A stretch of 64,000 nt of DNA from Coriobacteriales bacterium (GCA_031277035.1 JAISLY010000060.1:22446-86445), one strand, 5' to 3'; positions 8,063-15,781 are shown, counted from the stretch's first letter. The notes: a model not told the origin generated them from the letters alone. A program made the numbers and translations.

Positions 8063-8719
8063 ATGCCCCGAGAGTCCAAAACAAACAGGCAGATTCGCGC
8101 CCTTGAGGTTGCCCGCCGCATGGATGCGCGCTACCCCCAGGCCGAGTGCGCCCTGCATTTCTCCGACCCCTTTACGCTGGTCATCGCGGTGCTCCTCTCC
8201 GCCCAGACAACCGACGTCGCCGTAAACAGGGTGACGCCTGAGCTTTTTGCCCGCTGGCCCGATGCGCCCGCGATGGCCGCCGCCGCCGCCGCAGACATCG
8301 CCGAGGTCATCCGCAGCATCGGCTTTTATCGCGTCAAGGCCGCCCATTGTGTGCAGCTTGCCCAGATGCTGCTCACCGACTACGACGGGCAGGTTCCCGC
8401 CACGATGGAGGAGCTCATACGCCTGCCCGGCGTTGGCCGCAAGACGGCAAACATCGTCCTCAACAACGCCTTTGGCATCGTTGAGGGCATCGCGGTGGAC
8501 ACGCACGTCTTTCGCATCGCCCATCTGTTGGGCTTCTCACCAAAGAGCTCAAACACGCCGGAGAAGGTCGAGCGCGACCTGCTCAAACTGTACCCTCGCG
8601 AACTCTGGGGCCCCGTAAACCATCAGTGGGTGCTCTTCGGGCGTGAGGTCTGCATTGCCCGCAGGCCACGCTGCTCTGAGTGCCCGCTGCGCGACCTGTG
8701 TCCCAGCGCCACCGGCTGA
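8063..8719 (+). CDS. nth: Endonuclease III
   Basis: A 218-residue HhH-GPD glycosylase/AP lyase for oxidised pyrimidines. The hairpin LPGVGRKTANIVLNNAFG contains the catalytic Lys, AVDTHVFR the catalytic Asp, and CIARRPRCSECPLRDLC is the C-X6-C-X2-C-X5-C [4Fe-4S] site. So this gene keeps the cluster that the neighbouring MutY lacks. Start 8063 is the only ATG giving a family-length protein; its ribosome-binding site (GGGAAT) is weak. It is divergent from the OYE gene, the two starts being 114 bases apart. Confidence 0.95.
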   Translation: MPRESKTNRQIRALEVARRMDARYPQAECALHFSDPFTLVIAVLLSAQTTDVAVNRVTPELFARWPDAPAMAAAAAADIAEVIRSIGFYRVKAAHCVQLAQMLLTDYDGQVPATMEELIRLPGVGRKTANIVLNNAFGIVEGIAVDTHVFRIAHLLGFSPKSSNTPEKVERDLLKLYPRELWGPVNHQWVLFGREVCIARRPRCSECPLRDLCPSATG

Positions 8720-8763
8720 CGAAGCCGCGATGGGAAACGATGGGAAAGGGTGGCCTTCAGCTT

Positions 8764-8935
8764 CTGGATGCCCCTTGATGCCGCCGGGCGCCCCTGAATG
8801 CTGCGTCGGGCGCCCCTGAATGCTGCGCCGGGCGCCCCGAATGCCCCCAAATGCCCCTTGATGCCCCGCCAGGTACCCCGCCGGGCGCCCCTGAATGCTT
8901 CGCTGGATGCCCCCGAATGCTCCGCTGAGAGAATT
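8764..8935. repeat. Degenerate intergenic repeat, about 22 bp period
   Basis: Seven or so imperfect copies of GGGCGCCCCTGAATGCT-like units fill the gap between nth and nikA. The units contain GGGCGCCC, a small palindrome. No gene is apparent in 8720-8958. Confidence 0.6.
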
Positions 8936-8958
8936 TCGCACCCGCGCTCCCTCAATTA

Positions 8959-8985
8959 GTGTTACGATTATAAAAGTCGTAACAC
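8959..8985. promoter_or_regulatory. NikR-type operator GTGTTAC-N13-GTAACAC
   Basis: GTGTTAC (8959-8965) and GTAACAC (8979-8985) are perfect inverted half-sites separated by 13 bases; the inner two bases on each side also pair. The spacer holds a TATAAA-like -10 element. As I recall, the pattern GTGTTAC-N13/14-GTAACAC was described for the NikR of Geobacter uraniireducens. It stands 58 bases before nikA, and a NikR gene lies at 44216. A second hairpin (8989-9009, CAGACAC/GTGTCTG) follows in the leader. Confidence 0.75.
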
Positions 8986-9042
8986 TCGCAGACACAGAAA
9001 ACGTGTCTGTGGCATCAGGAAAGCATTCAGGAGGTACGCAGA

Positions 9043-10722
9043 ATGAAAGCATTTTCGCGCCGTCGCTTTATGGAATTTGCCAGCGTGGGTGCCCTGGGAG
9101 CAGCCCTGGCCCCGCTCCTCTCCGCCTGCCAGTCATCTACATCGGCAGACGGCACGGGCGGCACGGGCAGCACGGGCACGGACGACGCTGCGGGTGGCAC
9201 CGGCGGTGGCGCCGGTGACAAAGGCCAGGTCATCATCGCAATGGGGACGGGCAATGAGCCGGCGGCCGGCTTTGACCCCTTCTTCGGTTGGGGGGCAAGC
9301 GAGCACAGCCACGAGCCCCTGATTCAGAGCACGCTCATCGCGACCACGGTCGACATGGGTTTTGTCAATGACCTTGCGACCGACTACACCGTAAGCGATG
9401 ACGGACTGCTTGCAAGCTTTACCATTCGCGACGACGTGAAATTCACCGACGGCGAGCCCCTGACCGCACGCGACGTGGCCTACACGCTTAACGGCATCAG
9501 GGCATCGGAGGGCTCTGAGATTGACCTGAGCATGATTCGTGAGGTGAGCGCCCCCAGCGCAACCACCGTCGAGATACACCTGGAGCGCCCCTACAACGCG
9601 CTGCTCTACACCCTGGCGGTCATCGGCATCGTGCCTGAGCACGCGCACGGCGCAGACTACGGCTCCAGTCCCATCGGCAGTGGGCGCTATGTGCTTGAGC
9701 AGTGGGACAGGGGGCAGCAGGTCATCTTTGCCGCCAATCCCGACTATTATGGTACGCCACCCAGGATGCAGCGCGTCATCATCGTGTTTATGGAGGAAGA
9801 CGCCGCACTGGCAGCCGCGCGTGCCGGGCAGGTGGACGTGGCGGCAACCTCAGCGGTCTACAGCAGCCAGGCGATTGAGGGCTATGAGATACTGGCCTGC
9901 AAGTCGGTGGACAGCCGCGGCATCTCACTGCCGACCCCGCCTCCCGGCAACACCACGGGCGAGGGAGCCGAACAAGTGCCGGCCGGCAACGCCGTGACCA
10001 GCGACATCGCTATCCGCCGCGCGCTTAATTACGCCGTCGACCGCGACCTTCTCGTACAGAATGTGCTCAATGGCTATGGCACCGTCGCCTTTGGCGTCTC
10101 GGACGGGATGCCCTGGTCTTCGCCGGATATGCAGGTGGCAGGCAGCATCAACGAGGCGCAGCGCATCCTTGAGGAGGGCGGCTGGATTGCAGGAGCAGAC
10201 GGAATTGTGGAGAAGACTGGCACTAAAGCGAGCTTTGAACTGTGCTATCCTTCAAACGACAGCGTGCGCCAGTCGCTCGCCAACGAGTTTGCCAACCAGG
10301 TGCGCGCGGCAGGAATCGAGGTCATTCCCGTGGGTCTTGGCTGGGACGACCTCTATCCGCGAGCCTATACCGACCCCATCCTGTGGGGCTGGGGCTCCAA
10401 CTCCCCCGCCGAGCTGTATAGCCTCTACCACTCGCAGGGCAGTGGCAACTTTCCGCTCTACAAAAACGCGACCATAGATGCCTACCTTGAGGAAGCCCTC
10501 ACAACGACGCCCATCGAGGAGAGTTTTTCCCTGTGGCAGAAGGCCCAGTGGGACGGCGCCGAAGGTGTTGCCCCGCAGGGCGCGGCGACCTGGGTGTGGT
10601 TTGCCAACATCGACCACCTGTACTTCAAACGCACAGGTCTTGTTGTGGCGGCGCAGAAGCTTCATCCCCACGGGCATGGCTGGGCGGTTGCCAACAACGT
10701 TGACCAGTGGAGCTGGCAGTAA
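9043..10722 (+). CDS. nikA: Nickel/peptide-type ABC transporter substrate-binding lipoprotein
   Basis: A 559-residue SBP_bac_5 family protein. It begins with a twin-arginine-like signal (SRRRFMEFASVGALG) ending in lipobox LLSAC, so it is probably exported folded and lipid-anchored outside the membrane. A Gly/Thr-rich linker follows, then the family core (FDPFFGW, YTLNGIRA, and late INEAQRILEEGGW). Ribosome-binding site AGGAGGTACGCAGA precedes the start. It is the first gene of a five-gene importer with a NikR-type operator, so nickel is the favoured substrate; dipeptide or another chelate remains possible from family membership alone. Confidence 0.8.
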   Translation: MKAFSRRRFMEFASVGALGAALAPLLSACQSSTSADGTGGTGSTGTDDAAGGTGGGAGDKGQVIIAMGTGNEPAAGFDPFFGWGASEHSHEPLIQSTLIATTVDMGFVNDLATDYTVSDDGLLASFTIRDDVKFTDGEPLTARDVAYTLNGIRASEGSEIDLSMIREVSAPSATTVEIHLERPYNALLYTLAVIGIVPEHAHGADYGSSPIGSGRYVLEQWDRGQQVIFAANPDYYGTPPRMQRVIIVFMEEDAALAAARAGQVDVAATSAVYSSQAIEGYEILACKSVDSRGISLPTPPPGNTTGEGAEQVPAGNAVTSDIAIRRALNYAVDRDLLVQNVLNGYGTVAFGVSDGMPWSSPDMQVAGSINEAQRILEEGGWIAGADGIVEKTGTKASFELCYPSNDSVRQSLANEFANQVRAAGIEVIPVGLGWDDLYPRAYTDPILWGWGSNSPAELYSLYHSQGSGNFPLYKNATIDAYLEEALTTTPIEESFSLWQKAQWDGAEGVAPQGAATWVWFANIDHLYFKRTGLVVAAQKLHPHGHGWAVANNVDQWSWQ

Positions 10723-10728
10723 GAGGGA

Positions 10729-10805
10729 AGCCGGGGTAAGCGGGAAGCCGGGGTAAGCGTGAACGCAGGGGTGAGCGGGAAGCCGGGGTAAGCGTGAACG
10801 CACGG
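10729..10805. repeat. Tandem 17-18 bp repeat between nikA and nikB
   Basis: Units resembling GCGGGAAGCCGGGGTAA alternate with GCGTGAACGCA(G/C)GG across the 100-base gap. The array lies inside the operon transcript and ends just before the nikB ribosome-binding site. Confidence 0.6.
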
Positions 10806-10823
10806 CGAGGCGCAAGGAGATAG

Positions 10824-11846
10824 ATGCGGTTTTTCGCAGGTCAACTGTTCAAGTTCATCATGCTCATGGTCGCCGTGAGCATGGTGTCTTTTGCCCTCGT
10901 AAGCCTCTCGCCCACAGACCCGGTGCAGATGAACGTCGGGCAGGTCGCCTATCTCAACATGAGCGAGGCAAAGCGTGCTCAGCTGGCGGAGTACTGGGGC
11001 GTGAACACGCCGCTTTGGGAGCGGTACGCCCACTGGGCGAGCGCGGCCCTGCACGGGGATTTGGGAACATCGCTGCGCTATAACGCGCCGGTTGTGCAGG
11101 TCATCGCTACACGCTTTGTCAACTCGGCCGCGTTGATGAGCGTCGCCTGGCTGACGAGCGGCATCTTTGGCCTGCTTCTCGGCATCCTTGCCGCCGTGCG
11201 CCGTGGCGGCTGGCTCGATCGTGCCGTCAAAGCCTACTGTTTCCTGCTTGCCTCGGTGCCCACCTTCTGGCTTGCGCTGCTCGTTCTCATCGTCTTCTCC
11301 GTCTGGCTTGGCATCTTTCCCCTGGGCTTCAGCGTCCCCATCGGCGTAGCCCCCGCCGACGTGACCCTCGCAGACACGCTTCACCACCTCATGCTCCCCG
11401 CGCTCACCCTGAGTGTTGTGGGCGTCGCCAACATCGCGCTGCACACACGCGAGAAGACCATCGACGTCCTTGAGAGCGACTACGTGCGCTTTGCCCGCAC
11501 GCGCGGCGAGTCCACCGCCACCATCATCTGGCGCCACGGCCTGCGCAACCTCGCGCTGCCGGCGCTCACACTGCAATTCGCATCCATCAGCGAGATTTTC
11601 GGCGGCTCGGTCCTTGTCGAGCAGGTCTTCTCCTATCCGGGCCTCGGCCAGGCGGCGGTCACGGCCGGCCTTGGTGGCGACGCCGCGCTGCTCGTCGGCA
11701 TCGCGCTTATCAGCGCCGCGACGGTCTTTGGCGGCAACCTGATTGCAAACCTGCTCTATCGTCTCATCGACCCCCGTATGCGCCCCGCCTCCCGCCGCCC
11801 CGCCCTCAATCTGATGCGGAGAAAGACGGGTGCCTCCCATGAGTAG
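10824..11846 (+). CDS. nikB: Nickel/peptide ABC transporter permease 1
   Basis: A 340-residue permease of the DppB/NikB family with about six transmembrane segments. The first helix is at the N-terminus, followed by the large external loop containing LSPTDPVQM and GDLGTSLRYN; the cytoplasmic EAA-type motif is ARTRGESTATIIWRHGLRNLALP, and the C-terminus has EQVFSYPGLGQ and NLLYRLIDPRM, all hallmark positions. AAGGAGATAG precedes the start. Its last codons overlap an ATG (11839) that probably was the original nikC start. Confidence 0.85.
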   Translation: MRFFAGQLFKFIMLMVAVSMVSFALVSLSPTDPVQMNVGQVAYLNMSEAKRAQLAEYWGVNTPLWERYAHWASAALHGDLGTSLRYNAPVVQVIATRFVNSAALMSVAWLTSGIFGLLLGILAAVRRGGWLDRAVKAYCFLLASVPTFWLALLVLIVFSVWLGIFPLGFSVPIGVAPADVTLADTLHHLMLPALTLSVVGVANIALHTREKTIDVLESDYVRFARTRGESTATIIWRHGLRNLALPALTLQFASISEIFGGSVLVEQVFSYPGLGQAAVTAGLGGDAALLVGIALISAATVFGGNLIANLLYRLIDPRMRPASRRPALNLMRRKTGASHE

Positions 11847-11850
11847 GACA

Positions 11851-12030
11851 CCCAGACACAAAGGGGACGGTTTCTTTTGTGTTCCCTGAGAGGTGACAAG
11901 GCGACACAAAGGGGACGGTCTCTTTTGTGTCGCCCCGAAGCTGGGCAAAAGCAAACAACAGAGTGTTCTGGGAACACAAAAGAGACCGTCCCCTTTGTGT
12001 CGCCCTTTGTGTCGCCCTTTGTGTCGCCCC
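11851..12030. repeat. Composite REP-like element at the nikB/nikC junction
   Basis: Palindromic modules built on ACAAAGGGGACGGTCTC and its complement occur at about 11855-11885, 11901-11935 and 11970-12003, followed by repeated CCCTTTGTGTCG to 12028. The inner linker AAAGCAAACAACAGAGTGTT is shared with the second element at 13393-13548. GGGACGGTCTC-type motifs of this kind are dispersed repeats in many Gram-positive genomes (recall, not searched). The element covers what should be the 5' end of nikC. Confidence 0.8.
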
Positions 12031-12926
12031 TGTCCCCCTCGCAGCCGCTCCTGCACGCTCCTCGCGCGAGTCGTGCCAACGTTGGCAACCGTCGCCGCAC
12101 GCTTATGACCTTCATCATCGCGGCGCTGCTGCTCGTCGCCATCGTTGTCACCGGCCGTCTGCTCACCGCACCGAGCTCTTTTGAGGTCGGCGGCCTGCCC
12201 ATCGCAACCGCAACCGACTTCACGGCAAAAAACCTTGAGCCGGGCCTTTCCCACCCCTTTGGCACCGACTGGATGGGGCGCGACATGCTCGCCCGCACCC
12301 TCGCCGGGCTCTCGACGAGCGTACTCGTCGGCCTGTTTGCAGCCGGAGCCTCGGCGCTGCTCGCGCTCATTCTCGGCACCGTCGCCGCCCTCGGCGGCCG
12401 TCGCGCCGACGCGCTCATCACCTGGCTTATCGACCTCATGCTCGGCATCCCGCACATCGTGCTGCTCATCCTCATCTCCTTTGCCATCGGCAAAGGCTTC
12501 TGGGGAGTGGCCATCGGCGTAGCGCTCACGCACTGGCCCAGCCTCACGCGCGTCATCCGCGCCGAGATACTTCAGTGCCGCGAGTCGGTCTTTGTCGCCC
12601 AGGCGCGCAAGCTCGGTGCCGGACCCTTTACCATCGCCCGCAAACACCTGTTCCCGCACGTTTTTCCGCAGTTCCTCGTCGGGCTCGTGCTGCTGTTCCC
12701 TCACGCCATCCTGCATGAGGCATCCATCACCTTCCTCGGCTTTGGCCTGCCGCCCGAGCAGCCCGCCATCGGCATCATCCTGAGCGAGTCCATGACCTAT
12801 CTCAGTGCCGGTTTCTGGTGGCTTGCGCTGTTCCCGGGCATCGCGCTCATCGCCACGGTGCTGCTGTTCGACCGCGCCGGCTCCAATCTGCGCCGCCTCA
12901 TCGACCCCCATCGTTCGCAGGAATAA
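11877..12926 (+). CDS. nikC: Nickel/peptide ABC transporter permease 2, 5' end remodelled by a REP-like element
   Basis: DppC/NikC family permease. The conserved protein begins around the ATG at 12105 (MTFIIAALLLVAIVV), with the hallmark FGTDWMGRDMLARTLAG and the EAA-type motif ARKLGAGPFTIARKHLFPH, and five to six transmembrane segments. The true start is uncertain. The ATG at 11839 overlapping the nikB stop is out of frame and stops after 16 codons within the REP-like DNA; the ATG at 12105 has no ribosome-binding site. I give the longest frame, from a TTG at 11877 that has AGGGGA (from the repeat itself) 9 bases upstream. If used, about 55 N-terminal residues are translated repeat. Confidence 0.75.
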   Translation: MCSLRGDKATQRGRSLLCRPEAGQKQTTECSGNTKETVPFVSPFVSPFVSPLSPSQPLLHAPRASRANVGNRRRTLMTFIIAALLLVAIVVTGRLLTAPSSFEVGGLPIATATDFTAKNLEPGLSHPFGTDWMGRDMLARTLAGLSTSVLVGLFAAGASALLALILGTVAALGGRRADALITWLIDLMLGIPHIVLLILISFAIGKGFWGVAIGVALTHWPSLTRVIRAEILQCRESVFVAQARKLGAGPFTIARKHLFPHVFPQFLVGLVLLFPHAILHEASITFLGFGLPPEQPAIGIILSESMTYLSAGFWWLALFPGIALIATVLLFDRAGSNLRRLIDPHRSQE

Positions 12927-12940
12927 GGGAGAGGGACGCC

Positions 12941-14071
12941 GTGGTACCGCATGCGCACGAACACATCGACCACTCCGTTGAGCAGACGCATCACCACCAT
13001 GCTCACGCGCAGACCTCCCATCACGTCGACGGACATCATCTGCTTCAGGTTGAGGGATTGAGCATCAGCTTCACGATGTACGAGTCCGCCGAGCCGCGTT
13101 TCTTCAGGGCACGGCGTATGCCGGTGGAGGTCATCAGCGACCTGCACATCGGCGTGCATGCAGGTGAGCTGGTCGCCATCGTTGGCGCGTCCGGCTCAGG
13201 CAAAACGCTGCTCGCCGACGCAATCATGGGCATCTTTGAGCCAAATGCCACGGTGCGCGGACGCATCTGGTTCAATGGTGTGGAGCAAAACGCCGCCTCC
13301 CTCGCAGCGCTTGCCGGCAACGGCATCTCGCTCGTGCCTCAAAGCGTGAACCACCTCGACCCGCTCATGAAGGTCGGGCGTCAGATACTGGGGCATGCGA
13401 CACAAGGTGCGACACAAGGGGGACGGTCTCTTTTGTGTTCCCCCAAAACCGGGCGAAAGCAAACAACAGAGTGTTTTGGGAACACAAAAGAGACCGTCCC
13501 CCTTGTGTCTGGGAACACAAAAGAGACCGTCCCCCTTGTGTCGCACCCGCAGCCGTCCCGCGCCGAGCGTCTCGCTGAGCTGTTCAAGCACTACGATCTG
13601 CCGCCAGAAGTTGCGGACAAATACCCCCATGAGCTCTCCGGCGGTATGGCGCGCCGCGTCCTGCTCTGCTGCGCACTGATGGACGACCCCCAGGTCATCA
13701 TAGCCGATGAGCCAACCCCGGGGCTCGACCTTGAGCTTGCCAGGCGCGCCCTTGACGACTTTCGCGAGTTTGCCGACAGCGGCAGAGGCGTGCTACTCAT
13801 CACCCATGACATCGAACTCGCCCTTCGCGTTGCCGATCGCGTGGCGGTGTTTGCCGAGGGCACCGTCATCGAAGAGACGGCCGTTGCAAACTTCGCCTCC
13901 CCCGACACTCTGGAGCATCCCTTCACGCGTGCCCTCTGGCATGCCCTTCCCGAACATGACTTTCAGGTTCCCGATGACGCCACAGATGCCGCGACGGCGA
14001 CGGCTGCCGACACCACCTCCACCCCCATTGCCAGCGACACACAATCTGAGAAGAACGGCGAGCCATGTTAG
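12941..14071 (+). CDS. nikD: Nickel/peptide ABC transporter ATPase 1, His-rich N-terminus, REP-derived insertion
   Basis: DppD/NikD-like ATPase of 376 residues. The GTG start at 12941 follows GGGAGAGGG; the first 36 residues hold 13 His (for example THHHHAHA, SHHVDGHH), a likely metal-binding tail. Walker A is VGASGSGKT, the Q-loop LVPQSVNHLDPL, signature ELSGGMARRV, Walker B VIIADEPTPGLD. Between Q-loop and signature an insertion of about 52 residues (13393-13548) is translated REP-like DNA containing GRSLLC, KQTTEC and two copies of GNTKETVPLVS. The frame stays open, so the protein may still be made and work. The stop overlaps the nikE start. Confidence 0.85.
   Translation: MVPHAHEHIDHSVEQTHHHHAHAQTSHHVDGHHLLQVEGLSISFTMYESAEPRFFRARRMPVEVISDLHIGVHAGELVAIVGASGSGKTLLADAIMGIFEPNATVRGRIWFNGVEQNAASLAALAGNGISLVPQSVNHLDPLMKVGRQILGHATQGATQGGRSLLCSPKTGRKQTTECFGNTKETVPLVSGNTKETVPLVSHPQPSRAERLAELFKHYDLPPEVADKYPHELSGGMARRVLLCCALMDDPQVIIADEPTPGLDLELARRALDDFREFADSGRGVLLITHDIELALRVADRVAVFAEGTVIEETAVANFASPDTLEHPFTRALWHALPEHDFQVPDDATDAATATAADTTSTPIASDTQSEKNGEPC
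13393..13548. repeat. Composite REP-like element inside nikD
   Basis: ACACAAGGGGGACGGTCTC (about 13412) and two complementary modules (13480-13507, 13511-13541) flank the linker AAAGCAAACAACAGAGTGTT, the same composite as at 11851-12030. It lies wholly in nikD coding sequence and is read in the same frame as the copy in nikC, giving the same peptides. Confidence 0.85.
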
Positions 14072-14655
14072 AGGCCCGCGACCTTCACTTTGCCTACCCG
14101 GGTCAGGCCGAGCTGTTCGGCGGACTTACGTTTTCTGCAAAGCCGCAGGAGCGTGTGGCGCTCGCCGCCCCTTCGGGCGCGGGCAAGTCCACCCTCTGCA
14201 AACTGCTTGCCGGCTACCTCACCCCGCAAAGCGGCGCCATACTCATTGACGGCAAGCCGCTGCCAAACAGAGGCGTCTGCCCTGTACAACTCGTCTGGCA
14301 GCACCCCGAACAGGCCGTCGATTCTCATATGCGTATGCAGGCCATACTGGACGAAGGCGGTACCGTCACGCCACAACTGCGCGAAGAGTTGGGGATACGC
14401 GACGAGTGGCTTGTGCGCCACCCCCACGAACTGAGCGGTGGTGAGCTGCAACGCTTCTGCATCGCCCGCGCACTGGCCGCCAATCCGCGCTATCTCATAG
14501 CCGATGAGATCAGCACCATGCTCGACGCGGTGACCCAGGCTCACGTCTGGCAGATGCTGCTTCGCGCCTGCGACGCGCGCGGCATCGGCCTCATATTCGT
14601 CTCGCACTCCCCCGCCCTCACCCGCCGCCTCGCCACCCGGGTCATTGAGCTGTAA
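14065..14655 (+). CDS. nikE: Nickel/peptide ABC transporter ATPase 2
   Basis: A short 196-residue DppF/NikE-type ATPase with Walker A APSGAGKST, Q-loop VWQHPEQA, signature ELSGGELQRF, Walker B YLIADEISTMLD and H-loop FVSHSPAL. It lacks the C-terminal extension that usually follows in peptide transporters, as in NikE-like nickel systems. Its ATG overlaps the nikD stop (ATGTTAG), so it is coupled. It is the last gene of the nik operon; a region of CTGACCGGTT-like repeats follows. Confidence 0.85.
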   Translation: MLEARDLHFAYPGQAELFGGLTFSAKPQERVALAAPSGAGKSTLCKLLAGYLTPQSGAILIDGKPLPNRGVCPVQLVWQHPEQAVDSHMRMQAILDEGGTVTPQLREELGIRDEWLVRHPHELSGGELQRFCIARALAANPRYLIADEISTMLDAVTQAHVWQMLLRACDARGIGLIFVSHSPALTRRLATRVIEL

Positions 14656-14815
14656 CGTCCTGGCCTGCTCTGACCGGTTCTACCCGGTTCTGCCCTGCCC
14701 GTCCCGTCCTGTCCTGGCCCTGTCCTGACCGGTACCGTCCTGCCCGGTCCGGCCCTGCCCTGACCGGTTCCCTCCTGCCCGTCCCGTCCTGTCCTCTCTC
14801 CCCAAGGGTTTAACG
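14656..14815. repeat. Degenerate CTGACCGGT / CCGTCCTG repeat after nikE
   Basis: Short pyrimidine-rich units such as CCTGCCCGTCCCGTCCTGTC and CTGACCGGTTC recur irregularly over about 150 bases. No terminator-like T-run and no gene were found. Confidence 0.5.
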
Positions 14816-14899
14816 AAGCTGTAATAGGTGGGTAACGAGGGCGTTTTTCTGCGCCCCTATAGTTGGACTTCCAAGACTCAAGACGGGAAGGGACGGACT

Positions 14900-15208
14900 A
14901 TGATCGCACCGAAACATCACATCCTCATCTGCGCTGGCACCAAGTTCGTAGGCGATACGCTCGGAACCTGCCATTCCCGCAACGCAGCGGGGCTCGTGCA
15001 GCATCTCATCATGGAGCTTGAGGACCACGACCTCGCAAGCGATGTCATCGTGAGCACCACAAGCTGCTATGGCATATGCGACAAGGGGCCCATCATGGTG
15101 GTCTATCCCGACGGCGTCTGGTACGGCAGGCTTGACACCGATGCCATTGAGGCCATCGTCGAGGAGCATCTTGAGGGAGGCAGTCCGGTGGCACAGTACC
15201 AGATATGA
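14900..15208 (+). CDS. Thioredoxin-like [2Fe-2S] ferredoxin
   Basis: A 102-residue protein with four Cys in the thioredoxin-fold ferredoxin pattern: ILICAGT, GTCHSRN (12 residues apart), and SCYGICDKGP (Cys-X3-Cys). This family includes NuoE-like and hydrogenase-associated ferredoxins that carry electrons in the cytoplasm. GAAGGGA lies 6 bases before the ATG at 14900. It stands alone behind the nik operon; a role beside Ni enzymes is possible but not shown. Confidence 0.8.
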   Translation: MIAPKHHILICAGTKFVGDTLGTCHSRNAAGLVQHLIMELEDHDLASDVIVSTTSCYGICDKGPIMVVYPDGVWYGRLDTDAIEAIVEEHLEGGSPVAQYQI

Positions 15209-15264
15209 CGAAGCATCAAACCAACGGGATGCGGGAGAGAAACGCGGCGCCCTGAAACGCGGCG

Positions 15265-15480
15265 CCTCTTTCTCTCTCCTCTTCCCCTGTCTCATCTCTC
15301 CCCTCTCCCTCTCTTCTTTCTCCTCTCCCTATCCCTCAAATCCCATTCCGCCCATCTCTCCCTCCTACCTCCAAATCCCAACAAAACCATCCCTCCTCTC
15401 TCCTCTTCCCCTGTCCCGTTTCCCCCCCCTCCCTCCTATCCCAGTCCTCCTCTCCCTATCCCTCAAATCCCAACAAAATG
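15265..15480 (+). other. Long polypyrimidine tract
   Basis: About 215 bases on the plus strand are almost entirely C and T, with recurring CTCTCCC and CCTATCCCTCAAATCCCA blocks and few purines. An open frame crosses it, but the predicted peptide is Pro/Ser/Leu repeat with no homology cue, so I treat it as non-coding. Directly after it lies the 14-base palindrome AACAAACGTTTGTT (15481-15494), then GTTTGCAAAC (15533-15542). Confidence 0.6.
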
Positions 15481-15546
15481 AACAAACGTTTGTTTCTTCA
15501 CAAAAAAATCACACCTTACCCCCTAGCAATGCGTTTGCAAACCTGT

Positions 15547-15684
15547 CATACTGTACTCACCTTGACAGAGAGGCGCGCAGGATGCCTCGATGTAAACGAG
15601 GAAGAGCACATTGGTTGCGAGCAGGATTGAGAGATCCTGCTACGACGCCCCTCGCTTCCAGTGTGCTCTTCCTCGTTTTTTATT
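15547..15684 (+). ncRNA. Candidate structured small RNA ending in an intrinsic terminator
   Basis: A perfect 17-bp stem (15594-15610 with 15662-15678) encloses an 8-bp hairpin AGCAGGAT/ATCCTGCT (15620-15641) and is followed by a T-run (15676-15682). An upstream stem GAGGC/GCCTC lies at 15570-15588. CATACT at 15547 could serve as a -10 box; the palindrome GTTTGCAAAC overlaps the expected promoter. No gene on this strand follows for more than 20 kb, so it is not a leader. I do not recognise an RNA family. Confidence 0.45.
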
Positions 15685-15781
15685 TCCTCACGCCTACACC
15701 CCCCTGGTACCGCCCTGACCGCGCCCTTAACAGCGCGCCCACTCCACCGCCCACGCTCCGGGTTATAGGAGGCTTATAGGG

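Noticed and set aside
10662-12911. 749-codon open frame on the minus strand
   Set aside because: Antisense to nikA-nikC; low-complexity, charged peptide with no recognisable domains.
15069-15779. Plus-strand frame through the polypyrimidine tract
   Set aside because: Peptide is a Pro/Ser/Leu composition artefact; overlaps the ferredoxin gene in another frame and the candidate RNA.
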